This document shows, one piece after another, positions 13,058 to 25,566 of a stretch of DNA of 64,000 nucleotides (position 1 is its first letter; every line of letters starts with the position of its first letter). This stretch comes from Gymnorhina tibicen (Eukaryota; Chordata; Aves; Passeriformes; Artamidae): assembly GCA_013399875.1 (NCBI GenBank), contig VXAZ01005695.1, positions 922,104-986,103 of the forward strand, given 5' to 3'. The position numbers and the translations under genes are program-made. The notes under the pieces were generated by a model that saw only the letters and a list, made by a program, of their open reading frames with translations, made no database searches and was not told the origin of the DNA.

Positions 13058-16000
13058 TGTGTGTAACCTTTTCATTGTTGATATACTATGCAATGGATAA
13101 GATTTTATAATTAGTTTCTTTTTCTTTGTGGGTTTTTAAGTCTAGAAAACTGAACCCTTAATGGAACCCTAGATAATCATTCAAGAGATGGATTGGAAAA
13201 CCAGCAGAGAGGCCAGATTCCTCTGAGACTTGGTTGCCATCATAAGGGTTTGCAGAGCTCGTACCATTCCTGATTTGGGGGCTCTGTAAACATCATCATT
13301 CCCTCCGGAGGTGTGGAAGGGGAATAGTGAGCACTCTAAATTTGAATGGGGATTCATGAACGGCGTTGGCACAGAAGCTTGCACAGTACCTGTTTGCATT
13401 GAGTAGGGGGTCAAAACTATATCTGCAGATTACAATCTGAAAAACCTAATTAAATAAACTAGTGTTGCTCTGTTCTCTGTGAGAAAGCAAATAGATAAAT
13501 ACTGTAGACCTTCCTAGGAGATAATTCTGTGAAGATAAGAAAGAACTGTGCTAATTGTTGGCTTGATTGCAGTAATGTTTGAGTCATAGACAAAATGTTT
13601 GATGCTAAAATATTTCTTTGGCACATGATTTTGGCAGTTCTGGACTGAGTAAGTGAATATGTCACTGAATCATTGATTCTTATTGAATAAATGTAGTTTC
13701 TAAATTCATGCAGAGTGGGCATCACACTCCTCACAAGGTGGATTGTGTTTTAGAGACTAGATTTAGATTTTGGTTAAGTGTACTGTTCAATGTCTAGATT
13801 CCCTTGATTTCTTATTCGTTAAGATGAGTGGTCTGTTCTTTTTAATTTAGTGTTGCTCTTAGTTGTGTGTTGGTACATGGAACTCTTGATTAATGTGTTT
13901 TGACATGACAGATTATCAGTGATTAACTTGTTCTATATTTTCAGGATGTTCAGGAAATTAACATATTTTTTAGTATGTTATTTGCAGTAGAGTGGCCTAC
14001 TACACATTTGTAAAACGAGATACTGTATATTATTTAAAAGCTGCTAGCTAAGTGGTGTTATTCATAGATTATCCCTTTCTGTATTTGTTCACTTATTTTA
14101 GGTTTAATTTAGTGTGGATTAAAAGCAAGCCAGTAGATGTCCACTAGATTTAGCCAATCATACAGTGGATTTTATCAGGTTCATTAAATATTATTTGATA
14201 CTGTTTATTTATGATGTGTTTTCCAAATGTGGGGCTGGTGCATTTTGACAAAAGAAAAACTAAATCCACTTTAATGAGCCAGCTGAAACTTTGTAGTGCC
14301 TGATTGGTGTGATTCATAGATAAGACTTCAATAGAAGGCACTATTAGGAAGTTAATAAACTATTGTTTTGGTGTAAAGAGATTTTTAAAAATCTGCTCAG
14401 TTCTTGAGCACAATAAAGGAGTTTCCTAAACAATTTTTATCAGTTTTCATAACAAAACTTCCTTCAGCAAATGAAATCTCCAGCCCCTGTGATTCAGCAA
14501 GCTGCTGAATGCCATGCAGGAGTGGAACAGTACCCTTCCCCTCCTGGGGGTGCCGTGGGCCATGATGCTGCTATGGGGTGCCCAAATCTTTTAGGAAAAC
14601 TGTGAACCACATGAAACTAAATAATAGCCAAGCGGTTCTGGCAGGGGAAGAAGGATTCCCAGAAGATGTTTGAGGAAGGAGTAAAGAATTTTTGAGGAAC
14701 TGTGGACCAAGACACATTCTTTAAAAGCCAACAGTGCTTCTCTTTGATCTTTAAAGTTGTACAGGAAAGAAAATTTGGTGCTGTCTGGCAAAGATGCTGG
14801 TTGCTTCAGGCTGGGGGATTGATTCTCTCCTCCCAGTTCACTGCAGTCAGTCCCTGTGTACAGCATCCATGGGCTGTGTGTTGGTGTTTAAGCAAGCTCA
14901 GGTGCGCTTGGCTATCATCCTGCCCCAGTCCCTCTCCCAAGGTAATAACCTGCAGGCCTTCCTAAGGCAGGGTTTTCCTCTTCTCGCTGCCAAAGATTTC
15001 AGTTAAATCTTTCTGCTTGGACCAGTCTTTACTGAGTTGCTGCAAGTTCAGATTCTACAATTACTGATGTTTTGCAGGACTCTTTCAACTGACATCTCAC
15101 TTTTCTTGGGAGTTTTTTGCTGCCTTTGCTGTATTTTCTTCCTTCTCCCAGTGATTAATAAACCTCATAAATTGCCCTGAGTTTTTGGACTGTAGCATTT
15201 TTTTTGTCTGTCTTGTGTCAGTAGTGATTGAAACGCATCCTCTCTTGTACGTGACTTCCAGAAAGCTTTCTGTGTGAAATAAGCCCCAGCAAGCAGTGTG
15301 CCTGTAATTTTTCCATTTATTAAAGATAATCTGTTATTTTCCTAGGTCCTTTCTGAATTTTAAAGTAAACTGAATTTTCTTCTTTATAAGGAATATAACT
15401 AAGTCAAGGTTTCCCGGCAAATAAGATACAAATTTGCGTGTGCGTTTTGGGTTTGGGGCTTGTGTCTCTCTTCCAACAGACTTTTCCTGTTAGGAATATT
15501 TAGTTTTGTTGGTTTTGTTTTGAGTATCAATTTTTTTTTTTCTTCTCAGAAGAATGGGATTCACTTGTTATCCCTCAGTAGGACACTAAGGTTTGAGGTT
15601 TAAAATTCTTTTAGCCTCTTGCATTGCTCTCCAAGTTAAATGCTTTTCTGGGTCTGAGGGTTATTGCTGTGCATGCATTGTGTGTCATAACTCGCTATTA
15701 AATGAGTTTCCATTTTTCTTCCTATTATAAATATAGTCTGAAATGGACTATTGAGGAAAAATAGCTTTAAATTATATCATTATGTATTCAATGAATTTTT
15801 AGATTTTAACACGCTTTTTTTTTTGACCTCAGGGCTTGTACTTCGAGTTACTTGTCTTCACTTTTCACTATAGTTTTGCATTTACAAAATACTTTAGCAA
15901 AACTAGGAGCATCTTTCATTTTTCAATTTATCTTTACAATGTTTTGGTGTCTTAACTAGATGGGTTTTTTTAATGGTTTCTCATCCCTAGTAGCTTATAT

Positions 16001-17622
16001 CTTTGTTCTTAATACAGCTTGCATTTATATGTAGATTAGTAGAATTTTACAAAAATAAAATACTTTTATTTTCTGAATGTTTTTTAAATGCTCTTTTCAC
16101 GGAGGATTCAGATGTCAGGGAGGCAGTGCCTTAACTTGAGAAAACTTCTGGATATGAGGGTAACATTTGGGTTTATGTAGCTGGATGATAGCTGCAGTAG
16201 CTGAAATGTGATACAGTGAATTCAAGGGCACTGTAATTTACCTGCTGATAGCTGAACTCAGTATGAAGGATAATTTAGAAGCACTTGCCCTGGAGAGCTA
16301 CAGATTAATAAGAATAAAATGCTGACTTTTTGATACTACTTACTTGCTACACTAAGAGCTTTAGCTAAAGAATTCGTTTTCGTTTTAAACCCTTATATCT
16401 TTCCTTGATAATATTTAAAAGAATGTTTTGGGGATTAATTTGTTTTGTTTTTTCTTCCCAGGTTTTTTTTTGCCTCAAAAAGCAGAAGGGATCGGGGAGG
16501 GGGGAGGGAATCCTGCATATTTTTAGATCAGGTGTGGTAGCTACTTTGCCATCAACACTGTATGGATATATTTGCAATGAAGTTTAAACAGCATGGTGAG
16601 TATCCAGATGGAGTGTGTTTCCTAATCTTTAGTTTATTTACTCTGTTGGGAGCTTCCGTAAACATTTATAGTATTCTTCAGGACAAACTGTACAATTAAG
16701 CTTGAGATTCCTGGTATAGAAAATCACAGTATATAAAAAGCCACCAAGATTTTCTCTAAGGGATTTCCAACTGTGAATTTTTGCCTGTGATACTCTAAAA
16801 GTAGTTTTTAAAATGTCTGTGATGAATGATGAAATTCTAAAGGGAAGGTGATAGCAAATTAAAGTGTCATGCTTCAGTAGACCCTAGCCTGTAGTGTAAC
16901 AATATACACTATGTAAATGACATAGGAAAGAGAGAATGGTAGGACTTTTCCTTCTGTACACTTAAATTTATTTTTTACACTTTTCTATGAGATACTAGAT
17001 TTGATCTCAAAGGTACTTATTAATGGATGTTGACTAGCTGCAGGATTTTTGAGATGCATTGCTTCAGTTTATTTCCCCATGTTCAGACTCTTCCATGGTG
17101 CTTTATTTGTTTTAGTGAAAACTATATACCTAATAGCTACAAGAACACCAGATGCTATAGTAGCTAAAACCAAGATAAACTATATTTTAAATGCTTAGGA
17201 ACTTATAAAGCATCAGTGCACACTGCCTTACTGTTTTGTCAGGAGCTGGGTAAAATTGCATCAGGCAAAAGTTGACATTATTGCTAATTTTACACTGCTG
17301 TGCATGATAAGCTGTTCTTTTCCTTAGATACCAGTTGCAATAGTCAGGATTGTTCATTAAAGTTTTTGACTACTAGATGTTTTTCCCCTGAGCTTTTTAG
17401 CCTTTTTAATTGCAGAAATAGTTAGATTTTGCCTGCCTCCTGATGACTTAGAAAAGAAATATAAAAAGACACCTCCTTTCTCCTAAGAACATCTTATTTT
17501 AGGAATCTGATTTTAAAGGTAATTTAATAAAGGTAAATGTCTCAGCTCATGATTTTTGAATTTTAGTACTGGCAGTATTTAATGTGCTCAAAGGAGAGCC
17601 CTGGGCACTATTCAAAAAAGGC

Positions 17623-17639
17623 ATGCAAATGATGCAAAT
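17623..17639 (+). promoter_or_regulatory. Two tandem ATGCAAAT octamer motifs
   Basis: ATGCAAAT occurs at 17,623-17,630 and again at 17,632-17,639, a 9-bp spacing. The octamer is the classical binding sequence of POU-family (Oct) factors. The close pair may come from a small tandem duplication of ATGCAAATG. Regulatory activity is inference only. Confidence 0.35.
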
Positions 17640-19811
17640 GATGCTACAGAAAACTCTGTTTTGTTCCTGGTGGTGATTTCTATTGAAATGTCACTTTGTA
17701 TGAAGCTAAAAAAAGTCTCCTAGAGCTGAAAAATATTGCTGGTAGTGACTGAGATTTAATTTTGTGTTGCTAAAATTACATTCAGCTTTAATGTTACAGC
17801 AGAGAGAATTCTACTAGTGAAAATAGGGATTAATAATGGAGAATTTATATACAATTTCATTCCTAGAAAAACATTTTAAAAATACATTAACTTGTCCATC
17901 TTTAATTTTCTCTTATATCCTTATTTTACCCTCCAAGATGTTTAAGATGACTGCAGTCCTGTGGAATGAACTTTGGTTTTTGAGAGTTGTCAGTCTTCCT
18001 CTTCTATAAATTGTTACAGTAAATGAGGTCCCTTTTATATTTGTAGAACTTTGTGCATTGCAACAAGGATTCTTGCTCTTTGGACACCCTGAAATAAATG
18101 CTTTCCCTCCATTCCCCATCCAAGTTTGTTTTCTTGTGACCGATTTGCTCACTATAGTGACTGCAGGGGTGGGGATGGCAGCAAGTCAGAGCTCTGGTGT
18201 GAGGCCAGTGGGTGCCTGAGACAGCTCGTCCTCACCTGACACTGCTTAGACAGGGTCAGCAGGATTTGCTGTATAAGCAAGCACAAAGCAGTTCTCCTCC
18301 TGTTGCTGCACAGGAACAACTGAACAGATAACAGTAGCTGTGGAGTATTTCCTTGCACAAAAGTGTGTGACAACTTTTTCACTAGTGCGATTCTCAGATC
18401 TTGGATGTGAATTCATAGTAGAGATAAATTGGTCCGAAAGGCCCACCTTGTACCTTTTGGATTCTGACTCAAGTATAACTTTTTATACCAGTAAGAAAAA
18501 AAGAGTTTGAAGCCATCAGTGGAGCTGATTCCACTAGAGAAAAGAAAACTCTACTCAGCAGAGGGAAGTGAACAGCTGGAGAGAAAAGTTTCTGTTACCT
18601 GAGACCACTAGCACACAAGACAATCCAAGATAGGCACTGGTTAAATCTTAGAAGGTGCTCTGGGCAACCCCCTTTTGCAGTTGCCATTGATGTAATAATT
18701 GTTGTTAGCCATTCAGTTGATAATTCATATTGTAGGAATTACTAGCAGATGGGAAAATAGATGACTCAGAATATAATATTAACAATCCATATTTTTTTAA
18801 TCAAAAGCCCCTAATAGGCATGCTGCATGTAAGATTCATTTAAGCAGTTGCTAGGAAGAACTTGTTTTTTCAAGTAAACACAACAAACTTGATACAGATT
18901 ACTTTTTGATTGAATATCTACTTTCTTAATGATTTAAACCCTGAAAATACATTTGCTTGTTTTTGCTGCACCAGCTAAATAGCAATATTTCATAATTTAC
19001 TTTGACAGACTGGAGGTTTGCAACGGTAACTCATGCATTATGGAATTAATAATGAAATCTACTTTTATCATATTGAAAACATAATTGGCATAGAGGTTTT
19101 ATTTACCTCTCCTGCTGTCCAGAATGGATTAAGATTATAGTGTTCTACATCCACCACAACTTTGGCTTCCGTCCCTTGAAAAGTTTGGATGGCTACAGAT
19201 ATGTGCTGGCCAAGCGTGGCTATTGAGTTCCAGACCCCCTCACCTGAATCCATGGACCACAAGCACCACCAAGTATCTTGGATGTATGTCGTTCCTGCTG
19301 ACTCCTGTGCTGGACACACGGGGAAGCCACTAGTCAGGATTTACATTGTACTCTTTGGCTTCATGACTTCCGAGAGTCCGTTTTTGATTGTACCTTATCT
19401 CCTTCCTTCTGAGCATATTGCTACAGAACTCAGGTCTGTAGACAGGAATGCACACCTATTTTCCAAGTGCCCCTTTTGGCCGGAATTTTCATCAATATGA
19501 GGGTTGTAAAATTATGTAAGATAGTGTGGGTCCTCCCACAGGCAGTAGTATTGACTGCAAGTAATTATTCTTTGGTTTGCTGAAAATAGTGATCCAAATA
19601 AATCTCGTCCATATGGGATGCAAGAAGTTAGACCAAAAGACAAACAAAGTAAAACCTGTTGCACTTCCCTTGCAGAAGTTTGGTTCTGGGAGGTGACTGC
19701 ATCAGTATGTGAGGAAAGAGTTCCTTGTGTGTCACTGTTTGAAGACATGTGAAAAAAAAAAAACACCTGGAACCAGTATTGACCAGAGGAAGAATGTTTT
19801 CTGCATAGATA

Positions 19812-20893
19812 TATTGGGTTTGTGTGGCCAGGCGTTGGTAGCAGGGTGGCTTCTGTGAGAAGGTGCCAGAAGCTTCCCCTGTGTCCAGCAGAGCCAGTGC
19901 CAGCCAGCTCTAGACCTGCCTCTGGCCAAGGCCGAGCCAGTCAGGAATGGTGGTAACACCTCTGTGATAACATATTTAAGAAGGAAAAAAAAGGTAATGT
20001 GCTGTGGTAATTGTGGCCAGAGAAGAGCAGAGTTGAGACTATGAGAGCAACAACTCTGCAGACAAGGTCAGTGGAGAAGAAGTGAGGGAGAAGGTTCCAT
20101 CTCCAGGTGCTGGAGCTGAGGTTCCCTTGCAGCCTCTGGTGAGGTGACCGTGCCCCTACAGTTCATGGAGGAAAATGGGGATGCAGAGATCCACCTGCAG
20201 CTCATGGAGAAGACCCGCACTGGAGCAGGTGGATGCTGGGAAGAGGTTTGTGAAGCTGTGGGAGGCCCATGCTGGAGCAGGCTCCTGGCAAGGACTTGCA
20301 GACCTGTGGAGAGAGGAGTCCATGCTGGAGCAGGTTTCCTGGTAGGACTTGTGACCTTGTGTGTGACCCACGCTGGAGCAGCCTATCCTGGAAGGCCTGC
20401 ACCTCGTGGAAGAGTGACCCACATTGCAGCAGTTTGTGCAGACTGATGCCCGTGGGATGGACTCGCATTGGGGAAGTTTATGAAGGACTGTCTCCCATGG
20501 GAGGGACTCCACACTGGAGCAGGGGAAGGACTCCTGTCCCAGAGCAGCAGCAGAAACAACACGTGATAAACTGATCAAAACCTCCATTCCCTGTCTGCCT
20601 CCGCTGGTGGGGGAAGGAGGTAGAGCTGGGAAGGAGGGAGGGGTGGAGGGAAGGTGTTTTTAAAGATTAATTTGGCTTCTCGTTATCCTGCTCTGATTTT
20701 GTTATAAGTAAATTTAATTAATATCTCCGACTCAGTTCTGTGTGGCCCATGATAGAATTTGGTGAGTGATCTCTCACAGACCTTATCTCAAGCTCATGAA
20801 TCTTTGTTATATTTTCTCTCTGCTGTCCAGTTGCAGGAGCGATAGAGCAGCTTTGGTGAGTGCCTGGCATCCAGACAGGGTCAACCCACTACA
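19812..20893 (+). mobile_element. Solo LTR of an endogenous retrovirus (passerine-type)
   Basis: The element is about 1.08 kb and begins near TATTGGGTTTGTGTGGCC, where the expected TG start appears mutated to TA. It ends in CCCACTACA. A TATA-like TATTTAA at 19,973-19,979 indicates plus orientation, and a GC-rich, purine-rich body follows. No internal gag, pol or env and no second LTR are visible, so it is a solo LTR. I see no clean target-site duplication: ATAG occurs on both sides but not flush with the termini. The body carries a degenerate tandem repeat (separate entry). It most resembles ERVL/ERVK-like LTRs of songbirds, from memory. Open frames inside it, including a 143-codon one on the minus strand, are by-products of the repeat. 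Confidence 0.75.
20220..20523 (+). repeat. About 50-bp degenerate tandem repeat inside the LTR
   Basis: A core resembling CTGGAGCAGG recurs at 20,220, 20,272, 20,325, 20,373 and 20,514. Weaker versions lie at 20,423 and 20,467. The spacing is 52, 53, 48, 50, 44 and 47 nt, which defines about six to seven diverged units of a minisatellite in the LTR body. Confidence 0.75.
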
Positions 20894-23635
20894 ATAGGAA
20901 ATACTCTTCTGATGACATGTTAATTTGCACTGTATTCAACAAACCTTGCGTGATCATGCTGGATTATTGTAAACCCCCAGACTGATTAGCAGTGGCAAGG
21001 GCAGTGCACCTGTCTGTGGAGTGCTTGTAACCCTGGTCTGTGCTCTGATGGCAACTGGAACACTTCATGCCCAGAGCTTCCTCAACTTTTGGATTTTTAC
21101 TGTATCCCAGCTTAATGTGGACAGTCACATTAAGAAAAGCTTGCTAACGATTCCTTATCTGTTGTTATGCTCCTTTTTAACTTCTACATGTGGCCTTTCC
21201 TGGAAAAGCCTCTAACCTATTACAAATAAGCTGAAAAATGAGCAAGGAGGAGTTAAATGATTGGTGTTTCATTTGCTAAAAGTTTGAGATAAAGTGTACC
21301 AAGTTTCCAGACTTACTGGTCTCCCAAGTGTGTGGCTGAGTTGCCTTTTCCAAAGATTATAATTGAAAATTGTAGTTCAGTTAGAAGGTTAGTTATGCTT
21401 TTATTCTGTGCTGTTTGTCCCAGCTTAGGTCGGTGCTGCTGAAAGATACTTCTGCCACTGGAAACTTGGGTTGATGGACCTCCTTTCTGAAAGCTTGCCT
21501 TCCACCAGCGTTTCCCCCTGGATCAGGGAGAGGAGAAGGTTGAGGCAGAAGCTTCTGGCACTCAGCTTGCAGCACTGACAGCTTGTCCCATAAGGATGAC
21601 TGTTTTCTGGTCTCTTCATAGGCAAAGTTGATTTCCCTTGCTCTAGTAAAGCAGAGAATTTCACTGAGGCTTCTTTGCATGTGACTGTGTCTTGAGAGTA
21701 CATCAACTTCGAGGAGAAATTATTCAGTGTCATCTGGATCTGGCAGTGGTTTGACTTCCTTGTTTAATTTGCTTCCCTTATACACTGTAGCTCTCTTTAA
21801 TGATTAGGTTAACAAATACACCTTTAAGGAGAAAAGTTTTTTTCTTTGTACACCTAATCTTTCTTCTGGAAAACTGGTTATGCATACTCACTCTAAAAGG
21901 CTGTGTCTGTGTGTGGCATTATAAGTTGGAGTTTGGACTATTGCTTTCCCAAACCCATGTGATTACCTGATGAAATAAAGGGTCCCAGTGAAGACAAACA
22001 CTGCTACCAGAAATTCCATTCACTAAAGACTTCTGTCTTGGAAGTGGCCCATCCTGACACTCTTGTGTGGTTGTGGGTGTTTGATCTCTGAAAGGACATG
22101 ATTGAGTCCATTATGTGGAGTGGCAGAAATTGAACTATTATTGTCACACAAATGCTATCCTGATTACAATTGTAATTGCAACAATTTGATTGTTACAGTT
22201 AAAAGCTTTTTAAAAGCTAATGAAATATAATTTAAAGCCTTTTGAATTCCTGTAGCTTGTACTGCTGAATGCTCCTCTCTCCCTTTCCATTCATGCCAGT
22301 AGCCTCAGTAGTTACAACAACAAGCTACTTGGTGAATTATTTATGGCAGTTTAAATTGCAAACTGTTCGCAAGTGGAAGTAAATGAATGCCGAGCTCTAT
22401 TGCTTTAAGAATTTGAATCAAAATATTTATCATGCAGGGCAATAAATTACATTGGAGTAATTAAATATCTTGAGTTGTTTCTAGACATCTTATTTCATAT
22501 ATTTGCTGTTGCATTCAGTGTTTGAATTATTTCAGGCTTTTAGGGTTTGTGAGGTAATACCTGTAGCACAGACAGAAGTCAAAGAAATATATTTTTAAAT
22601 TTGCCAAGGAGACATATATGTGCACAGACACACACACATTTCCCAGATTCAGCTGTGGCTGATTAAGTGGTTTTCTCATCTGATGTCAGATAGGTGAGAC
22701 CTTCCTAACTTCTGTTTTCTGCCACTTTCTTCCTTTAAATATGCTGAGTATCCATTCATATAGATGAGTACTGTGGCTATCTGGATCTCCTGGGTGACAT
22801 GTCTGAGATAATTCTGAAGGATTCTTAGTCTTTGGCTTAAAAAATTCATTTTCTTTATATTTTAATATTCATCCCAGCTGTCTGTGATCTTTAAAGAGTA
22901 GTTAATTCTGTTTGCTGGCTCTGTTTCTTGATTGAAATTTAAATAAAATGTCACCCACTACATTCTTATCTGCTGATTTATGAAAAATGTTTTTCAGGGC
23001 AGAATAATTATGTGATTACATCAGTTGGAGTCTATTCTGTGCAGTTTAAGCCTGATGTCTACAGTGGTGACTGAGAGAGAATAAGTGGCTGTCCAGACTG
23101 GTCAAGAGTGGGTAGGGACTTCATCACTGGCAGTTCTCACAAAACACACGTACAAGATTATTCAGTGTCTACCTTAGGCATTTGCTGGTCTGTGGAGCCC
23201 CAAATGTATTATTCCTGTCACACATGCTAAATACATTATTCCTGTCACACGTGGGTTTATTGCTCCTCTCGTCTGTGCTGTGTTGGGATCAGTTAAACAG
23301 TGGAGTCAGCACTGTCTCATCTCTTCCCATTATACTTAAAATCTCTGACACTTAACTCCTCTAAGAGAATATCTTCACTGAAAAGTGTGTCATGTGCCAG
23401 TTACATATACCAATGGGCTAAAAATTAAATAGAATAGTGCAGGGTTTTAATATTTTCTTTCTCTGAAAATGAAAAGGTCTTTTTCTGTAAAAGTCTTGGT
23501 GACTGAGGAATTCCTTTCCCCCATCGTTTTTTCTATATGTGAAATGGGAGGAGGGCAGTAAACTGAATGCCTTGGGAGGCAACTTTTTCCTTATAAAGAG
23601 AAGAGTCCTTGGGAGAGAGCAAGGGAGGGCAAACA
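20894..23635. other. Intronic sequence, no gene seen
   Basis: AT-rich sequence between the LTR and the CR1 fragment. It contains the 14-nt palindrome ATTACAATTGTAAT at 22,163-22,176, a short CA run near 22,627 and a 27-bp tandem duplication at 23,202-23,255. No exon or RNA gene is recognisable. The piece at about 22,140-22,480 is dense in TAAT-type words. Confidence 0.6.
23202..23255. repeat. 27-bp tandem duplication (two copies)
   Basis: Copies at 23,202-23,228 and 23,229-23,255 share the core ATTATTCCTGTCACAC and differ at about five of 27 positions. This is a local duplication with no sign of function. Confidence 0.75.
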
Positions 23636-24094
23636 AAGTGTCCAAAGGAGGGCAACAAAAATGGTGAAGGGTCTGGAGGGGAAGCCATATGAAGAATGTC
23701 TGAGGTCACTTGGTCTGTTCAGCCTGGAGGAGACTGAGGGGAAATCTCATTGCTGTCTACAACTTCCTCATGAAGGCAAGAGGAGGGGCAGGCACCAGTC
23801 TCTTCTCTCTGGTGCCCAGTGACAGGACCCAAGGAAATGGCCTGAAGTTGTGTCAGGAGAGGTTTAGGCTGGATATCAGGAAAAGGTCCTACACCCAGAG
23901 GGCGGTTGGCCACTGGAACAGGCTCCGCAGGGAGCTGGTCACAGCCTCAGCCTGGCAGGGTTCAAGAACCATTAGAACAGTGTTCCTAGGCATGTGATGC
24001 CGCTCTTGGGACTGTACTGTGCAGGGCCAGGAGCTGGACATTGATGATCCTTGTGGGTCCTTTCCAACTCGGCATATTCTGTGATTCTGTAAGA
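23636..24094 (+). mobile_element. CR1 LINE, 5'-truncated 3' end
   Basis: The sequence follows the 3' end of avian CR1. It has the segment around TTCAGCCTGGAGGAGACTGA, the GGTGCCCAGTGACAGGAC block, the ACACCCAGAGGGCGGTTGGCC block and CACTGGAACAGGCTCCGCAG. It ends in TCCTTTCCAACTC followed by the 3' signature ATTCTGTGATTCTGT at 24,077-24,091. About 460 bp is present, covering the C-terminal end of the reverse-transcriptase frame and the 3' UTR. It cannot encode a functional protein. The terminal repeat on the right shows plus orientation. Confidence 0.92.
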
Positions 24095-25304
24095 TCAACA
24101 TTGCCGAGCGTATCTGAGGTCTCATATAGGTCTTGGGATCTTTGGTCCTCAAAGATATTTTGACATCTGGGGTTTAATTCTCTTCTTCATTAGGAATCTT
24201 ATGGTTAAAATGATGTTGCATGAAAATGTGCATCTTTTCCATATGCTCTGCTATGCATTTCTGATATGTCTGCTCTCTTTATTATGACTTCAAGTTATTT
24301 GTTTACTAAGTACAATGTGGTCTGTTAGTAGAAGTTACAGTGCTGGGGTTTGGACTGTATGTAGCAGTATGTGTTGCTAATTTGTATGCCTCAATTGCTG
24401 ATAAAAATAAAGATAAAAAGCAGCAACTCATTCCTTGGGGAAAACAGATCAGACTCTGTTGATGGAAGCCTGCCCTAGACTCATGAATGAAGTATTGACT
24501 CATTAGCAGTTGATTCAGAAAATTCTTTTTTTTTACCCATGAGCTAGGTAGTGTGCTTGTTTGCAATGTCAGAATATTTGCAAACAAAAGAAAGATTATC
24601 CCTTTCTTAAGAGGAAGTTATATGTGCTATTTGAAATTTGTTGATGTTTTTCACAGTGGTGAAGAATAATTGGCACATCGGCAGTTCTGACAAGAGAGAA
24701 GTGCAGAAAGGCACTAAATTACATCAGGAAAAAAACAACATAGGCCATACAAAGAACGCATTTTAAATGCAGATCATTCCCTGCAATAGCAGGTGGAGCA
24801 GCAGTGCCCGACGTGCCCCAGTATCTGACAAGACTCCAACCTTTGCTGGCAGCAGCCAGCAAGGCAGTGAAGTCATTTACATGTTGTGTAACCAGTCGCT
24901 TTTAATGAGTGAAATGTAATGAGCCGTTAAACATTTTGAGAAAATATTTTTGGAAAGAAAAGAACTTGGTCAAAGGTAACCCCCATGAATTCAGGAAATT
25001 ATTTAATGTGTTACGTAAACACTGTTAGCAATTCATTTTGACTAGTTCTGACATCGGTCTGTTGAGGAAGACAGGTGCCTTGTCATTCTTATCAGAAAGT
25101 ACCCGTAAATATCTGTCAGGGTATTACTTACAGCAGCTGTCTATTTTTCAGGCTTCTATAAGAGATAGAAGTCCAGTAAGAAGTATTTGATTATGCAATA
25201 TAATTTATGTACATGAGTATGTATATATATATGTATATATATATATATATTTGTATTCCATGGCATGCTTTTTTCAGCCTAATGAGTTAAACTCCAGCCC
25301 TGTG
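24095..25304. other. Intronic sequence before the last STK3 exon
   Basis: AT-rich sequence with no open frame of note. It includes a nuclear-receptor-like word GGTCAAAGGTAA near 24,968 and a TA-rich run at about 25,216-25,250. Several stretches look non-repetitive and could be conserved non-coding DNA, but a multi-species alignment would be needed to tell. Confidence 0.5.
25216..25252. repeat. (TA)n microsatellite, interrupted
   Basis: Alternating TA with interruptions by G, about 35 nt, between GTATG and TTTGTATTCC. Confidence 0.85.
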
Positions 25305-25313
25305 TTTATTTGC

Positions 25314-25342
25314 AATTTATTTGCAAGGTTTGCAAATAAATT
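25314..25342. repeat. Perfect 13-bp inverted repeat with 3-nt loop
   Basis: The left arm 25,314-25,326 (AATTTATTTGCAA) is exactly complementary to the right arm 25,330-25,342 (TTGCAAATAAATT), with GGT as the loop. The left arm overlaps a direct repeat of TTTATTTGCAA. It sits about 225 nt upstream of the STK3 terminal exon. Confidence 0.85.
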
Positions 25343-25566
25343 AAATGTACTATGTGTGTTTGATTTCATATGCTGTTATTTGCTGTGGAGCACAGTAAGG
25401 CTTTTGACTATATCGACAGTTATATATAAGTGTACATACACTCTAAGTGTGTAAAAACCCTGCAGCTGTAAATTAAAGGCTTATGAAAGGAAGTGGTTTT
25501 TCATTTTTGTTGAAAACAGTTTCTAATATTTTTTGTGGGCTTGTTTTTTGTTTGGTTGTTTTACAG

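Larger units (their letters stand above)
1..25566 (+). other. STK3: STK3 last intron (3' part; extends beyond window)
   Basis: This stretch lies directly upstream of the terminal STK3 coding exon on the same strand and holds no reading frame I recognise, so I infer that it is intron. The open frames in it are short, lack family motifs and occur equally on both strands. I looked for the preceding STK3 exon (the linker before the SARAH domain) and did not find it, so the intron probably starts outside the window. The 3' end is well supported: a long T-rich tract ends in TTTTACAG at 25,566, and a possible branch point (TTCTAAT) lies about 40 nt upstream. The interval contains an LTR, a CR1 fragment, low-complexity tracts and hairpins that are listed separately. 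The remaining AT-rich sequence shows nothing else I can name. Confidence 0.7.

Noticed and set aside
20156..20587. A 143-codon frame on the minus strand
   Set aside because: It runs through the roughly 50-bp repeat array of the LTR and its repetitive protein reflects that array.
25483..25566. ATG-started frame reading into the STK3 exon
   Set aside because: This part is intron: it is T-rich, ends in a strong acceptor and does not resemble STK3.
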